DNA of 64,000 nt from Phenylobacterium sp. J426 (GCF_024699945.1 NZ_JAJOMY010000001.1:3913001-3977000); one strand, 5' to 3'. Counted from the stretch's first letter, positions 26,984 to 36,285 are shown. Numbers and translations: made by a program. Notes: generated by a model from the letters alone, not told the origin.

Positions 26984-28469
26984 CGGTCTTGGTCCTCTTG
27001 GTCTCTGGCTGGGCCGCGTCGTGGGCCCAGAGGTGTTGGGCGGCGTAGGCGCGCCAGGGACGCCACCGCTCGCTCCGGGCGAGCAGCTCTTCCGCCGTCG
27101 GCCGACGGCCCGTCTCGTCCGCCATGGCCCGCAACAGGGCGATGTCGGCCCCGGGGAACGCGTCCGGTTCGCGGAGCTCGCGGAGCGCGATGTACTGGGC
27201 CGTCCACTCGCCGACGCCGGGCAGCGCCTTCAGGGCGGCCACGGCGCTCGGCAGGTCCGCGCGCGGCGTGAAGATGGTCGGGTCTTCGGCGACGGTGCGC
27301 GCCAGGCCTTCGAGGGCCGCGCCTCGCGCCCGCGGCATCCCCAGGGCGGCGATGTTCTGGCCGACCAGCTGCTCAGGGCGCGGGAAGACGTATGTCAGGC
27401 CGAGTTCGGCCGCCGCGCGGTCGTGAGTCGTGTCGCCGTAAGCCATTGTCAGCTTGCCGGCGAGGAGGCGCGCCGCGCCGACCGTGATCTGCTGCCCGAG
27501 GATCGCGCGGACCGCCAGCTCGAAGCCGTCCCACGCACCGGGCGCGCGCAGCCCGGGGCGGGCTGCAATCAGCGGCGCGAGCGCCGGATCCTGGCTCAGG
27601 TGGTCTCCGATCAGGCCCGGATCTGCGGTGAGATCGAACACCCGTCGGACGCGAGCGATGACGGCTGGCAGCGCCTTCAGCTTCGGGAAGCGGATCTCCG
27701 CCGTGAGCGCCTGATCCCCCGCCCGCGGCGTGACGATGACTACGCCCTGGACGCCGTCCACCTCGAGCGTGCGGGCGTAACGGCGAGGCTCGACGCGCTC
27801 GACCCCCGGGATCGCCCGATCGGCGAGGAAGCGGATGATCGCCTCCCAGTCGTAAGGCGGCCGGTAGGGCAACCGCACGACGATGCCGTCCGCCGCGGGG
27901 ACCTCTTCCTGCCGCGAGCGGCGGAGTTCGCCCGGCGGGCGGCCGAACAGCTGCTGGAACGTCTCGTTGAAGCGTCGCACGCTGCCGAAGCCCGAGGCGA
28001 GAGCGACCTCGCCCATCGGCAATCGGGTCTCTTGGATGAGCTGCTTTGCGAGCAGCACGCGCCGGGTCTGGGCGACCGAGACGGGCGAGGCGCCGAGGTG
28101 CTGGCGGAAGAGACGTCGCAGCTGGCGCTCTCCGACGCCAAGCCTGGCCGCCAGCGCGTCGACGTCGCCGGCGTCCATCGCGCCGGCCTCGATCAGCGCG
28201 AGGGCGCGCGAGACCGTATTGGATGTGCCACGCCAGGCGCCAAGGTCCGGAGAGGCCTCGGGCCGACACCGCAGACAGGGGCGGTAACCGGCCTCCTGGG
28301 CCGCCGCAGCCGCCGGATAGAACGTCATGTTCTCCGGCTTGGGGGTCCGCGCCGGGCAGATCGGGCGACAGTAGATGCCGGTGGTCTTGACCGCGCCGAA
28401 GATGCGCCCGTCGAACCGGTGATCCCGGGTGACGAAGGCGCGGCGGCAGGCTTCGAAATCCATATCCAT
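26952..28469 (-). CDS. Ada-type regulator fused to AlkA 3-methyladenine DNA glycosylase
   Basis: Bifunctional alkylation-damage protein. N-terminus: Ada zinc/methyl-acceptor domain with four cysteines (GIYCRPICP and YRPCLRCRP). Next comes an AraC-type DNA-binding region (DALAARLGVGERQLRRLF, VALASGFGSVRRFNETFQ), then an AlkA N-domain and an HhH-GPD glycosylase domain with ALPGVGEWTAQYIALR and the catalytic Asp in FPGADIALL. It should sense methyl phosphotriesters, activate its own operon and excise alkylated bases. ATG 28469 (or 28463) matches the family N-terminus; a GTG at 28520 is the most upstream option. A 14-bp tandem repeat lies about 120 bp upstream of the start. Confidence 0.88.
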   Translation of the reverse strand: MDMDFEACRRAFVTRDHRFDGRIFGAVKTTGIYCRPICPARTPKPENMTFYPAAAAAQEAGYRPCLRCRPEASPDLGAWRGTSNTVSRALALIEAGAMDAGDVDALAARLGVGERQLRRLFRQHLGASPVSVAQTRRVLLAKQLIQETRLPMGEVALASGFGSVRRFNETFQQLFGRPPGELRRSRQEEVPAADGIVVRLPYRPPYDWEAIIRFLADRAIPGVERVEPRRYARTLEVDGVQGVVIVTPRAGDQALTAEIRFPKLKALPAVIARVRRVFDLTADPGLIGDHLSQDPALAPLIAARPGLRAPGAWDGFELAVRAILGQQITVGAARLLAGKLTMAYGDTTHDRAAAELGLTYVFPRPEQLVGQNIAALGMPRARGAALEGLARTVAEDPTIFTPRADLPSAVAALKALPGVGEWTAQYIALRELREPDAFPGADIALLRAMADETGRRPTAEELLARSERWRPWRAYAAQHLWAHDAAQPETKRTKTDAKVDRRAAA

Positions 28470-28589
28470 GTTCGCGAGAATGCGCCGGGCGTCCGGGCAA
28501 GTCTCGCGGTTTTCGGACACAGATGGGGTGGCGGTCGCGGTCTTCGGACAACAAATGTCGCCCGCCTGACGCCCAGCCGAGGAGCCCTC

Positions 28590-28665
28590 GGCTGCGAGCC
28601 CTCAGCTGCAAGTCCTCAGCTGCAAGTCCTCAGCTGCAAGCCCTCAGCTGCAAGCCCTCAGCTGG
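28590..28665. repeat. 14-bp tandem repeat, five full units
   Basis: Units of the form AGCTGCAAGTCCTC / AGCTGCAAGCCCTC at 28604-28659 (four copies), preceded by a variant copy at 28590-28603 (GGCTGCGAGCCCTC) and a more diverged one before it, and followed by a partial AGCTGG. Unit junctions create CAGCTG palindromes. It lies between the stop of a small gene and the Ada/AlkA start. Confidence 0.9.
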
Positions 28666-28840
28666 ACAGCACCGCCTTGCGGGTCTCGAGCTTCGGCGGG
28701 TTCACCGCGTTCGGGGTGTCGGCCGAAGGACGCTGCCAGCGCCATTCGTACGGCTTCAGCCACACCCAGCCGCCTTCGGTCAGCCGGCGGGGGGTCAGCG
28801 CATAGCTGCGGATCCAAAGAGGGTCGGAAGTCTCGCGCAC
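28658..28840 (-). CDS. small hypothetical protein (60 aa)
   Basis: Short protein rich in Trp, Pro and Arg (DPLWIRSYALTPRRLTEGGW, VWLKPYEWRWQRP) with no signal peptide or membrane helix. Its aromatic-rich composition differs from what random GC-rich antisense frames give, which supports a real gene. No family recognised. Its stop codon lies at the edge of the tandem repeat at 28590-28665. Confidence 0.55.
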   Translation of the reverse strand: MRETSDPLWIRSYALTPRRLTEGGWVWLKPYEWRWQRPSADTPNAVNPPKLETRKAVLSS

Positions 28841-28936
28841 GGCAATCTACTCTGAATCAGGAACGCCCACGCGCTGACAATAGACGGCTTGCGCACGCCG
28901 CGGGATGCGGCGTGCGCGCCTATCCACAGCTCAGAA

Positions 28937-30241
28937 CTAGCCGATGGCGGCGGCCAGTCGCTTGTCGCGGGCGATCGACCAGGCCGACATGAGGTGGGCC
29001 AGGATCGTGATGATGATCACCGGGATCAGCCAGGCGAAACCGATCATCAGCGAGTTGTCGCCGTGCTCCGCCTTCGCCATGTCCGAAATCCGGCCGACGT
29101 AGACGGGCCCGATGCCCAGGCCGATCAGGTTCAGGACGAACAGCAGGATCGCGCCCGAGATCGTGCGGCGGTTCGGGGCCACGGCGTTCTGCACGACGGC
29201 CAAGGCCGGCGCGAGGTAGCAGTTGTTGAGCAAGGCCGGGACCGCCATGAACGCGAGAGCGATCTGCCAGGTCGGGGCGTAGAGCAGCCCGATCCAGAAC
29301 GGGATGGTGATGGCGAAGGCGATCGCCGGCACCCAGGCGAACCACCGTCGGTCCTTCGCCCCCAGCTTGTCGGCGAGCCAGCCGGCGCCGAAGGTGCCGA
29401 TCATGCCGGTGATGCCCAGCACGAGGCTGTAGTAGGCGGCGACCTCGGTCAGGCTCATGCCCTTGACCCGCATCAGGAACGGCGGATTCCAGGTCAGGGC
29501 CGCGTAGCCGACGAAGGCCGACAGACCGGCCGCGATCGCGGTGAACACGAGGGTCCGGTTGCTGAAGAAGCCGCTGAACGCCTTGACGATCGACGGCGCG
29601 GCCTCGTGGCTGTCCTTGCCGTCGGCGAACGCATCCAGCCCGCCGCGCTTCGGCTCGCGGATGATGAACAGGACGGCCAGCGCCAGGACAATGCCAGGCA
29701 CGCCCATCACGAAGAAGGCGGTGCGCCAGCCGTGTTCCGCGGCGATCCAGCCTCCGAACCCCGCGCCCAGCATCGAGCCGGCCGGCACGCCCAGCGAGTA
29801 GATCGCCAGCGCGGTGCCGCGCTCTTCGGGGCGGAAATAGTCGGAGATCAACGAATAAGAGGGCGGGGAGCCGCCCGCCTCGCCAATGCCGACCCCCATC
29901 CGGAACAGCGCGAGTTGGACGAAGTTGGTCGCCGTCCCGCAGAGCGCCGTGAACAGGCTCCACAGGGCGCAGGCGCCCGAGATGATCCACACGCGCTTGA
30001 CGCGGTCGGCCAGCCAACCCACCGGAATGCCGAAGCCGGTGTAGAACAGGGCGAAGACAATCCCCCCCAGCATGCCGAGCTGTGTGTCGGTGAGCTGCAG
30101 GTCCTTCCGGATCGGCTCAGCCAGGATCGAGACGATCTGCCGGTCCAGGAAGTTCAGCGTATAGACGACGGCCAGCAGCCAGACGACCAGATAGCGATAG
30201 CTGCCCGAGACCTTAGGCGCCTGCACGGCGTCGACGTTCAT
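28937..30241 (-). CDS. MFS transporter, spinster-like family
   Basis: 434 residues with 12 predicted helices. The first loop carries FLDRQIVSILAEPIRKDLQL, typical of the spinster-type subgroup, and the MFS signature GWLADRVKRVWII is present. Helix 4 has RMGVGIGEAGGSPPSYSLIS, also family-typical. Alphaproteobacteria have many paralogues of unknown substrate; a second one lies at 49130. It is transcribed alone: 113 bp from the hybrid kinase on the right and 96 bp from the next gene. Confidence 0.85.
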   Translation of the reverse strand: MNVDAVQAPKVSGSYRYLVVWLLAVVYTLNFLDRQIVSILAEPIRKDLQLTDTQLGMLGGIVFALFYTGFGIPVGWLADRVKRVWIISGACALWSLFTALCGTATNFVQLALFRMGVGIGEAGGSPPSYSLISDYFRPEERGTALAIYSLGVPAGSMLGAGFGGWIAAEHGWRTAFFVMGVPGIVLALAVLFIIREPKRGGLDAFADGKDSHEAAPSIVKAFSGFFSNRTLVFTAIAAGLSAFVGYAALTWNPPFLMRVKGMSLTEVAAYYSLVLGITGMIGTFGAGWLADKLGAKDRRWFAWVPAIAFAITIPFWIGLLYAPTWQIALAFMAVPALLNNCYLAPALAVVQNAVAPNRRTISGAILLFVLNLIGLGIGPVYVGRISDMAKAEHGDNSLMIGFAWLIPVIIITILAHLMSAWSIARDKRLAAAIG

Positions 30242-30354
30242 TACTTCCCCCTGTCACCCGCAGGCCGGCGTTCCGGCTCGAAAAACGGGTATGCGTTTCC
30301 GCCGCCACTCTTGGCAGGAACCGCGCGTCGCGCCAAGCCGGTTTGCGCAGAGGC

Positions 30355-32817
30355 TCAACGCCTCAGGGGGATGACCTTGCCGCCGGCCGCACCGCCGGCC
30401 CCGACGATAGCCGCCACCTTTCGCGCCAGCTCATCGTCACGGAACGGCTTCTGGATGATCCGATCCTCTCCCACCTCGCGGAGCGCCGCGAGGTCGGCGA
30501 AGCCGGTGATGAACAGCGCCGGCAGGCCCGGCCGGAGCGCCTGCGCAGCCTTCACCGTCTCGACACCGTTCATGCCGGGCATGGCGTAGTCGGCGAGGAG
30601 CAGATCCACCGCCGTCTTCCCGCGCAGCACGTCCAGGACGGTGTTGCCGCTGCCGGCCTCCACGACGTTGTAGCCGAACTCACGCAGCAGGGAGGCGGTG
30701 ATCTCGCGCACGGCGCTGTCGTCGTCGACGAGCAGGATGGTGATCCCGGACGGAGCCGGCGGCGCCTCGGAGGCGCGAGCGGGCGCCTGGCGCGCCGGCG
30801 CGGCGGCGGCGCGGGGCAGGTAGACGCTGATCGTGGTCCCCTCGCCCGGCCGGGTGCGGATGCTGACGCCGCCGCCCGACTGCTTGGCGAAACCATAGAC
30901 CTGCGCCAGGCCGAGGCCCGAACCGCGCCCCACGCCCTTGGTCGTGAAGAACGGTTCGAACGCCTTGGCCAAGACCTCTTCGCTCATGCCATGGCCGGTG
31001 TCGCTTACCGCCAGGACGGCATAGTCGCCGGGCCCCGGCTCCTCGGGACGCGCCGGCTCGCGGTCGACCGTGACGTTGGCCGTCTCGACCGTGAGGCTGC
31101 CGCCCACCTCCATCGCGTCCCTGGCGTTGATCGCCAGGTTCAGGATGATCAGTTCGATCTGGGTCGGGTCGACCAGCGCCGACCACAGGTCGGGCTTCAG
31201 CACGGTCTCCAGGCGCACGGTGCCGCCCATGGTGCTCTGGAGGAGCTCGCGCATGCTCTCGACGGTGTCGTTGAGGTCGACGGCCTTCGGCTCGAGTTTC
31301 TGACGGCGCGAGAAGGCCAGCATCTGACCTGTCAGCTTGGCGCCGCGCTCGGCCGCGGTCCGCATGTACCCGATCCGCTCGGCGATCTCGCCGCTGAGCC
31401 CGCCGCGGGCGATGGCCCGCTCGATGAAGCGGACGTTGCCGAGGATCACCGTCAGCAGGTTGTTGAAGTCGTGCGCGACGCCGGAGGTGAGCTGGCCGAC
31501 AGCCTCCAGCCGCTGCATCTGCCGCAGCTCCTTCTCCACTCGCTCGCGCTCGGCCATCTGGTTGGCGAGTTCGGCGTTGCGCTCGGCGAGGGCCGCGCCC
31601 GCGGCCTTCTCCTCCGTGATGTCGCGCCCCACCGCATAGAAGGCGTCGCCTTCGGGCGCCGCTGTCCAGGAGATCCAGCGCCAGGCCCCGTCCGCATGGC
31701 GCACGCGGCTCTCGAAACGCGGGGGCACGAGCCCGGCCGCGAGCATCTTCACCGACTTGGCCGCCTCGGCGGCGTCCTCGGGGTGGATCAGGAGGTTGAA
31801 GTCGCTGCCGACCAGGGCGGCCGGGTCATAGCCGAGGCCAACCTGCCAAGCGGGGTTCACGCGGCGGAGGCGTCCGTCGGTCGAGGCCACGACGAACAGA
31901 TCCCGGCTCAGCCGCCAGATGCGATCGCGCTCGGCGGTCCGTTCGGCGACCTGTTGCTCCAGGTTGTGGGCGAAACTCTCGAGTTCCCGCTTCGCGCGCC
32001 GTTCCTCGGTCACGTCGCGCACGACGCCGGCGAACCGCGTACAGGTCTGGTCGACGAACTGACCCTGGCCACGCAGCGCCAGCCACTGTTCCGGGCCGTG
32101 CGTCGGCAGCGTGCGGAATTCCTCCAGGAAGGGCTCGTGGCCCTCCTCGCGCCAGGTGGTGGCCCGGCTGATCGCACGCTCGAGCCGCCGACGGTCGTCG
32201 GGATGCACCATCTTGAGGAATCGGCGGTAGTCGAGCTCCGCCGCGGCGTCCGCCGGCAGGCCGAACAGCGCCCGGCATCGCTCGTCCCACTCCAGCCGGC
32301 CATCGCGGGGATCCAGGTCCCAGGCGCCGAGCCCTGCGCCCTCCATGGCCAGCGTCGCCCGCATCTGAATGCGGGCCAGCTCCTCCTCGGCGCGACGGCG
32401 CTCCTCACGCTCCCTGGCCTGTTCCAGCGCCCGTTCCACGGCCGTGGCCAGGCGGGTCAGGTTGCGCTTGAGCACATAGTCCGTGGCGCCCCGCTTCAGA
32501 GCATTGGTGGCGAATTCCTCGCCGACCACGCCCGACACGAAGATGAACGGGATCTCCGGCTGCAGGGCCCGGGCGATGTTCAGCGCCGACAGGCCGTCAA
32601 AGTCGGGCAGCGAGTAGTCGGCCAGGATGATGTCGCACGTCTCCTCTTCGAGGGCGTGGACGAACTCCCGGCGGTTTGTCGTCCAGCGGACGCTGAACCT
32701 CAGACCCGTCTTCTCGAGGTGCGCCGAGAGCAGCTCGGCGTCGATCGCGCTGTCCTCCAGGAGGAGGATGCAGATCTCCTGAGCCCGCCCCCGCGCGCCG
32801 CCGTCAGCCATGACCAT
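30355..32817 (-). CDS. hybrid histidine kinase: REC-PAS-PAS-HisKA-HATPase-REC
   Basis: 820 residues, no membrane helix, so cytoplasmic. Order: N-terminal receiver (LLLEDSAIDAELL, phospho-Asp in ILADYSLPDFDG), PAS near 150-275 (AWDLDPRDGRLEWDERC) and a second PAS near 300-405, with a coiled linker between (NLEQQVAERTAERDRIW). Then HisKA with the phospho-His in LTSGVAHDFNNLLTVILGN, HATPase (NLAINARDAM, DTGHGMSEEV, GSGLGLAQVYGF), and a C-terminal receiver (LLVDDDSAVREI, LLADYAMPGMNG). The C-terminal Asp can feed back or act as phosphatase output. It overlaps the preceding response-regulator gene by 14 bp, so it belongs to the bacteriophytochrome cassette. Confidence 0.9.
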   Translation of the reverse strand: MVMADGGARGRAQEICILLLEDSAIDAELLSAHLEKTGLRFSVRWTTNRREFVHALEEETCDIILADYSLPDFDGLSALNIARALQPEIPFIFVSGVVGEEFATNALKRGATDYVLKRNLTRLATAVERALEQAREREERRRAEEELARIQMRATLAMEGAGLGAWDLDPRDGRLEWDERCRALFGLPADAAAELDYRRFLKMVHPDDRRRLERAISRATTWREEGHEPFLEEFRTLPTHGPEQWLALRGQGQFVDQTCTRFAGVVRDVTEERRAKRELESFAHNLEQQVAERTAERDRIWRLSRDLFVVASTDGRLRRVNPAWQVGLGYDPAALVGSDFNLLIHPEDAAEAAKSVKMLAAGLVPPRFESRVRHADGAWRWISWTAAPEGDAFYAVGRDITEEKAAGAALAERNAELANQMAERERVEKELRQMQRLEAVGQLTSGVAHDFNNLLTVILGNVRFIERAIARGGLSGEIAERIGYMRTAAERGAKLTGQMLAFSRRQKLEPKAVDLNDTVESMRELLQSTMGGTVRLETVLKPDLWSALVDPTQIELIILNLAINARDAMEVGGSLTVETANVTVDREPARPEEPGPGDYAVLAVSDTGHGMSEEVLAKAFEPFFTTKGVGRGSGLGLAQVYGFAKQSGGGVSIRTRPGEGTTISVYLPRAAAAPARQAPARASEAPPAPSGITILLVDDDSAVREITASLLREFGYNVVEAGSGNTVLDVLRGKTAVDLLLADYAMPGMNGVETVKAAQALRPGLPALFITGFADLAALREVGEDRIIQKPFRDDELARKVAAIVGAGGAAGGKVIPLRR

Positions 32818-33256
32818 TCCCCCGGGGCGGCGGTTCGTTGAGGATCGCCCAGAACATGCCGAGATCCTGGATCGCCTCGAAAAAGGCGTTGAAGTCGACG
32901 GGCTTCACGACGAAGGCGTTCACGCCCAGCTCATAGCTGCGGAGCAGGTCCCGCTCCTCGCGGGACGACGTCAGCATGACCACCGGGATCTGGCGCTGCA
33001 CCGGATTCGTCTTCACCTGTTCCAACACCTCCAGGCCGTCCACCTTGGGCAGCTTGAGGTCCAGCAACACGACAGCCGGATCTCCGGGCTGGCGGTCGGC
33101 ATAGGCATTGCGGCCGTTCAGATAATCCAGAGCCTCGGCGCCGTCGCGGGCGACCACGATCTCGTTGGCGAGCTGGCACTTCGCGAGCGCCGCCAAGGTC
33201 AGTTCGAGGTCTCGCGGATTGTCCTCGACCAGCAGGATGGGCCTAAGGTCAGCCAA
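32804..33256 (-). CDS. single-domain response regulator (Rcp1-like)
   Basis: 150 residues, only a receiver domain: ILLVEDNPRDLELTLAAL, the phospho-Asp in VVLLDLKLPKVDGLEVLEQV, the Thr/Ser switch in IPVVMLTSSREERDL, and the Lys in NAFVVKPVDFNAF. The inserted YLNGRNAYADRQPGDP loop is typical of the Rcp1 group, which pairs with phytochrome kinases. It lies 6 bp after the bacteriophytochrome gene and overlaps the hybrid kinase, so it probably shuttles phosphate between the two. Confidence 0.9.
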   Translation of the reverse strand: MADLRPILLVEDNPRDLELTLAALAKCQLANEIVVARDGAEALDYLNGRNAYADRQPGDPAVVLLDLKLPKVDGLEVLEQVKTNPVQRQIPVVMLTSSREERDLLRSYELGVNAFVVKPVDFNAFFEAIQDLGMFWAILNEPPPRGNGHG

Positions 33257-33262
33257 ACTCAG

Positions 33263-35464
33263 TTACTCCGGATGTTCCGCCCGCAGGCGTTTTGGAAGGG
33301 TGAAGGTGAAGGAGGCGCCGCCATCGACAACGCCGTGCGCCGTGATGGTTCCGCCGTGCCGGTCGATAACGCGCTTGACGAGGGCGAGGCCAATTCCGGT
33401 GCCCTCGAACTCCTCGGATCGGTGCAGGCGCTGGAAGACGCCAAACAGCTTGTGCGCATAGGCGGGGTCGAAACCGACGCCATTGTCCGACACGGTGTAG
33501 GACGTGGAGTCGCTCAGGTCCTCGCCCTCAATGGTCACGATCGCAGGGTTGCGGCCCGCTGAGTACTTGAGCGCGTTGTGCAGGAGGTTCTGCAGCACCT
33601 GTCGGATCATCGCCGGGTCGGCCCAGGCGCTCGGCAGGGCGCCGACGCGCCATTCGATCTCCCGTCCCTCCAGCTCCGGCTCCATGGAGCGGCGCACCTC
33701 GGCGACGAGCTTGCTGACGTCCACCCGCGAGAACTTCAATCCCGCTCGCCCGAGCTGCGAGAAATTGAGGAGGTCGTCGACCAGCTGGCCGGCCGAAAGC
33801 GCTGCGTCGGTGATGCTCTGCAGGTAGTGTCGCGAGGTGGGGTCGAGGCGCTCTCCCGCGCGGTCGTTCAGCAACTCGGCGAAGCCCACGACATGCCGGA
33901 ACGGCGCACGAAGGTCGTGGGAGATGGAGTAGGAGAAGCTCTCCAGCTCCTTGTTGATCTCGACGAGGCGGTTGGTCAGCTCCGCCCGCTCCTCCGCGCG
34001 ACGGAGGACGAAGTTTTGGATCGACGAGCGGAAGCTGCGGGCGCTTTCGACGTCCACCTGTCCCCACGGGGTGGCGCGCAGACGGACCTGTTCCTTCCAC
34101 AGCTGGAACGACTTCCGTGGGTGCAACCGGTCGCCCAGTTCGCGCTGCTTCTGCGGTTCGCCGGCCCATTCGACGGTCCGGATGACCTCGGGCCGGAACC
34201 ACATCAGCCAGTTTGAGTGGATCTGGGAGATGGATACCGCCAGCAATCCGCTGGCCCGCTCAGCGAACGCTTCGGTCTCGGGCCATCGCTGCGCCATGCT
34301 TTCAATGGCCAGTTCGGTGACATCCATCTCGCTGAGGCGCTCGGCGATCCGGCGGATCTGGTCCTCGGGCGGGGCGCTCCCCACCGACAGGACGCCCTCC
34401 TCGGTCACCACCGCGGCGCCTTCCGCTCGGGCGAGCTGCTTCCAGAGCTCGGCGTTGTCGCCCAGGCCCGTCTGGTAGTTCAGCGCGGTCGACAGCTTGG
34501 CGACGAGCTCGGCCTCTACGTTCTTCAGGGCGAGCCGGTCGGCCGTGCGAACCGCCTGCTCCCGCGCCTCGATCTGGAGCGACAGGATCTGACCGAGTAC
34601 GTCGCAGGCCGTGCGCACCTGGGCGTCCACCCGGCGTGGATCGCGGCTGTGGCCGGAGATCAGGCCCCACAGCTCGCCCTCGACCAGGATTGAGATCGAC
34701 ATGGACGAGCCGGTGCCCATGTTGCGCATGTATTCGAGATGCACCGGCGAGACGCTGCGCAAGGCCGCGAAGCTGAGGTCCAGCGGCCGCCCGTCGAGCG
34801 GGCTCAGCGGCGGTTCGATCGGCGCAGGCTCGTAGTTCGCGTCAGGGATCAGCCGCAGGCGGCTCAGCTTGTACAGCTCGCGGGCCTGCGCTGGAATGTC
34901 GGCGGCCGGGAAGCGAAGGTTCAGATAGGACGGCAGGACCTCGTTTCCATTCTCCGCCAGCACCGTCCCGACGCCCTCTGCGTCGAAGCTGTAAAGCAGG
35001 ACCCGGTCGAAGCCCGTCAGGGCGCGAACCTCTCGCACAGCGATGGCGGCGATGGCCGGGATGTCATCGACCTCCCCCACGGCCTCCAGGAACTGCCGGA
35101 GGCGCAGATAGAGCATGTCGCGCGCTTCTACGCCTGAGGCGGGCGGCTCCTCGAACTCGACGATCAGGCCCTGAGCCGTCCGATGGGCGGAAACCTGGAG
35201 ATTGCGCGCCCCTACCGCCATGGTGCGCATGAAGGCGGGGCTATCGGAGGCGGCCCAATCGCGAAGTTCGGCCGCGAGCGCCTCGGGCAGCCCACCCACG
35301 AGGCCCGTCACGTCCGGCAGATTGCTGCTCGCCTGGAGGACCTCGAGCGTCACCGGATCGACGACCATCAAGGCGCCATGCGGCTGGATCCCGCCGGGAA
35401 TGCGGATCGGCTCCGCCGCGCAGGCGTCGAGGTCGATCGTCGGATCGGTCGTGACGTCGTTCAT
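33263..35464 (-). CDS. bphP: bacteriophytochrome histidine kinase
   Basis: Red/far-red photoreceptor kinase, 733 residues. N-terminal PAS with the biliverdin-binding Cys at about residue 15 (DACAAEPIRIPGGIQPHG). GAF domain with the chromophore-pocket motif LRFPAADIPAQARELY and SPVHLEYMRNMGTGSSMSIS. PHY domain with the tongue region (WLMWFRPEVIRTVEWAG). C-terminal kinase with the phospho-His in SYSISHDLRAPFRHVVG, then NLLHNALKYS, DNGVGFDPAYAHKLFGVFQR and GTGIGLALVKR. Start ATG 35464 overlaps the heme oxygenase stop by 4 bp (ATGA). All key residues are present, so it should be a functional, soluble sensor. Confidence 0.95.
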   Translation of the reverse strand: MNDVTTDPTIDLDACAAEPIRIPGGIQPHGALMVVDPVTLEVLQASSNLPDVTGLVGGLPEALAAELRDWAASDSPAFMRTMAVGARNLQVSAHRTAQGLIVEFEEPPASGVEARDMLYLRLRQFLEAVGEVDDIPAIAAIAVREVRALTGFDRVLLYSFDAEGVGTVLAENGNEVLPSYLNLRFPAADIPAQARELYKLSRLRLIPDANYEPAPIEPPLSPLDGRPLDLSFAALRSVSPVHLEYMRNMGTGSSMSISILVEGELWGLISGHSRDPRRVDAQVRTACDVLGQILSLQIEAREQAVRTADRLALKNVEAELVAKLSTALNYQTGLGDNAELWKQLARAEGAAVVTEEGVLSVGSAPPEDQIRRIAERLSEMDVTELAIESMAQRWPETEAFAERASGLLAVSISQIHSNWLMWFRPEVIRTVEWAGEPQKQRELGDRLHPRKSFQLWKEQVRLRATPWGQVDVESARSFRSSIQNFVLRRAEERAELTNRLVEINKELESFSYSISHDLRAPFRHVVGFAELLNDRAGERLDPTSRHYLQSITDAALSAGQLVDDLLNFSQLGRAGLKFSRVDVSKLVAEVRRSMEPELEGREIEWRVGALPSAWADPAMIRQVLQNLLHNALKYSAGRNPAIVTIEGEDLSDSTSYTVSDNGVGFDPAYAHKLFGVFQRLHRSEEFEGTGIGLALVKRVIDRHGGTITAHGVVDGGASFTFTLPKRLRAEHPE

Positions 35465-36198
35465 GGGACCCAGGCCTCCAGCACCTCGAAGGTGCGTCGC
35501 GCCCCCGCGACCGCGGCCCCATGCGCCTGCGCCGGCAGCCGGGCGTCCGCGAACGCGTGGAAGGCCCGCCACATCGCCCCGGTCTCCCGGCCATAGGGAT
35601 TGAAGTACGCCAGGCCGCCGTCGGGCAGCCAATCGACTTCGGTGAGCGCGCGACCGATCAGCTGGCCGCCCAGCGTCGAGCCTTCCATCACATAGATCGA
35701 GCCGAGGGCGGACGCCTCGCAGGCCGCCAGCTCGCCCGCCGCAAGGCACAGCGGCAGCTGGTCCAGCTCCGCCGGGTCGCAGCCAAGCGCCACGAGATCC
35801 CGCCGCAGGTGCGGCAGGCGCGTCCTCGCATCCGTGAAGGCCCGTAAGCCTGCATGGCGGCGCACAGCGCACTCCCATACCGTGTGGAAACCAAGGAAAC
35901 GGTGCAACACATGCACGAACCGCTGTCTGTCGACAGGCCGACACAGCAGGTCGAGCCGCGTCTCCAGGCGGTGGTGGGCGTCGGCCGTCTCCCGCCGCAG
36001 GCGCCCAGCCAAGGATCTGTTGGCGCGCTCAGGTTTGCAGGCAGCCGAAAGCACTGGCGGAACACTCCTGTTCTCGCCCCACCCCGTTGGGCGACTTGAA
36101 CCGGAAGCCGCTTCCGGGCGCAACCCTTCGCGGTCCGGCGCCAATGCATCTGCGGGCGTGTGGAGAATTCCTGGGCGGGCCTCGCCTTGCACGCTCAT
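35461..36198 (-). CDS. bphO: biliverdin-producing heme oxygenase
   Basis: Cleaves heme to biliverdin, the chromophore of the adjacent bacteriophytochrome. The proximal-His helix is LRRETADAHHRLETRLDLL and the distal helix is GSIYVMEGSTLGGQLIGRAL, both well conserved. ATG 36198 has a strong GGAGG 4 bp upstream but gives a 48-residue extension with no family resemblance. GTG 36054, behind AGGAG, gives 197 residues, the usual BphO length. I keep the upstream start for its better ribosome site, with doubt. It is divergent from cysD across 87 bp. Confidence 0.85.
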   Translation of the reverse strand: MSVQGEARPGILHTPADALAPDREGLRPEAASGSSRPTGWGENRSVPPVLSAACKPERANRSLAGRLRRETADAHHRLETRLDLLCRPVDRQRFVHVLHRFLGFHTVWECAVRRHAGLRAFTDARTRLPHLRRDLVALGCDPAELDQLPLCLAAGELAACEASALGSIYVMEGSTLGGQLIGRALTEVDWLPDGGLAYFNPYGRETGAMWRAFHAFADARLPAQAHGAAVAGARRTFEVLEAWVP

Positions 36199-36285
36199 GG
36201 GCCCTCCTCTAACTCAGTCGCCGGGCCGATACTCGGGCGCGCCATGCGCACGGGAATGTTTCATTCTTTGCTGTAAGGTCCGCTC

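Noticed and set aside
28590..28665. Tandem repeat considered as a CRISPR array
   Set aside because: Units are 14 bp and directly joined with no spacers, and no cas gene is near.
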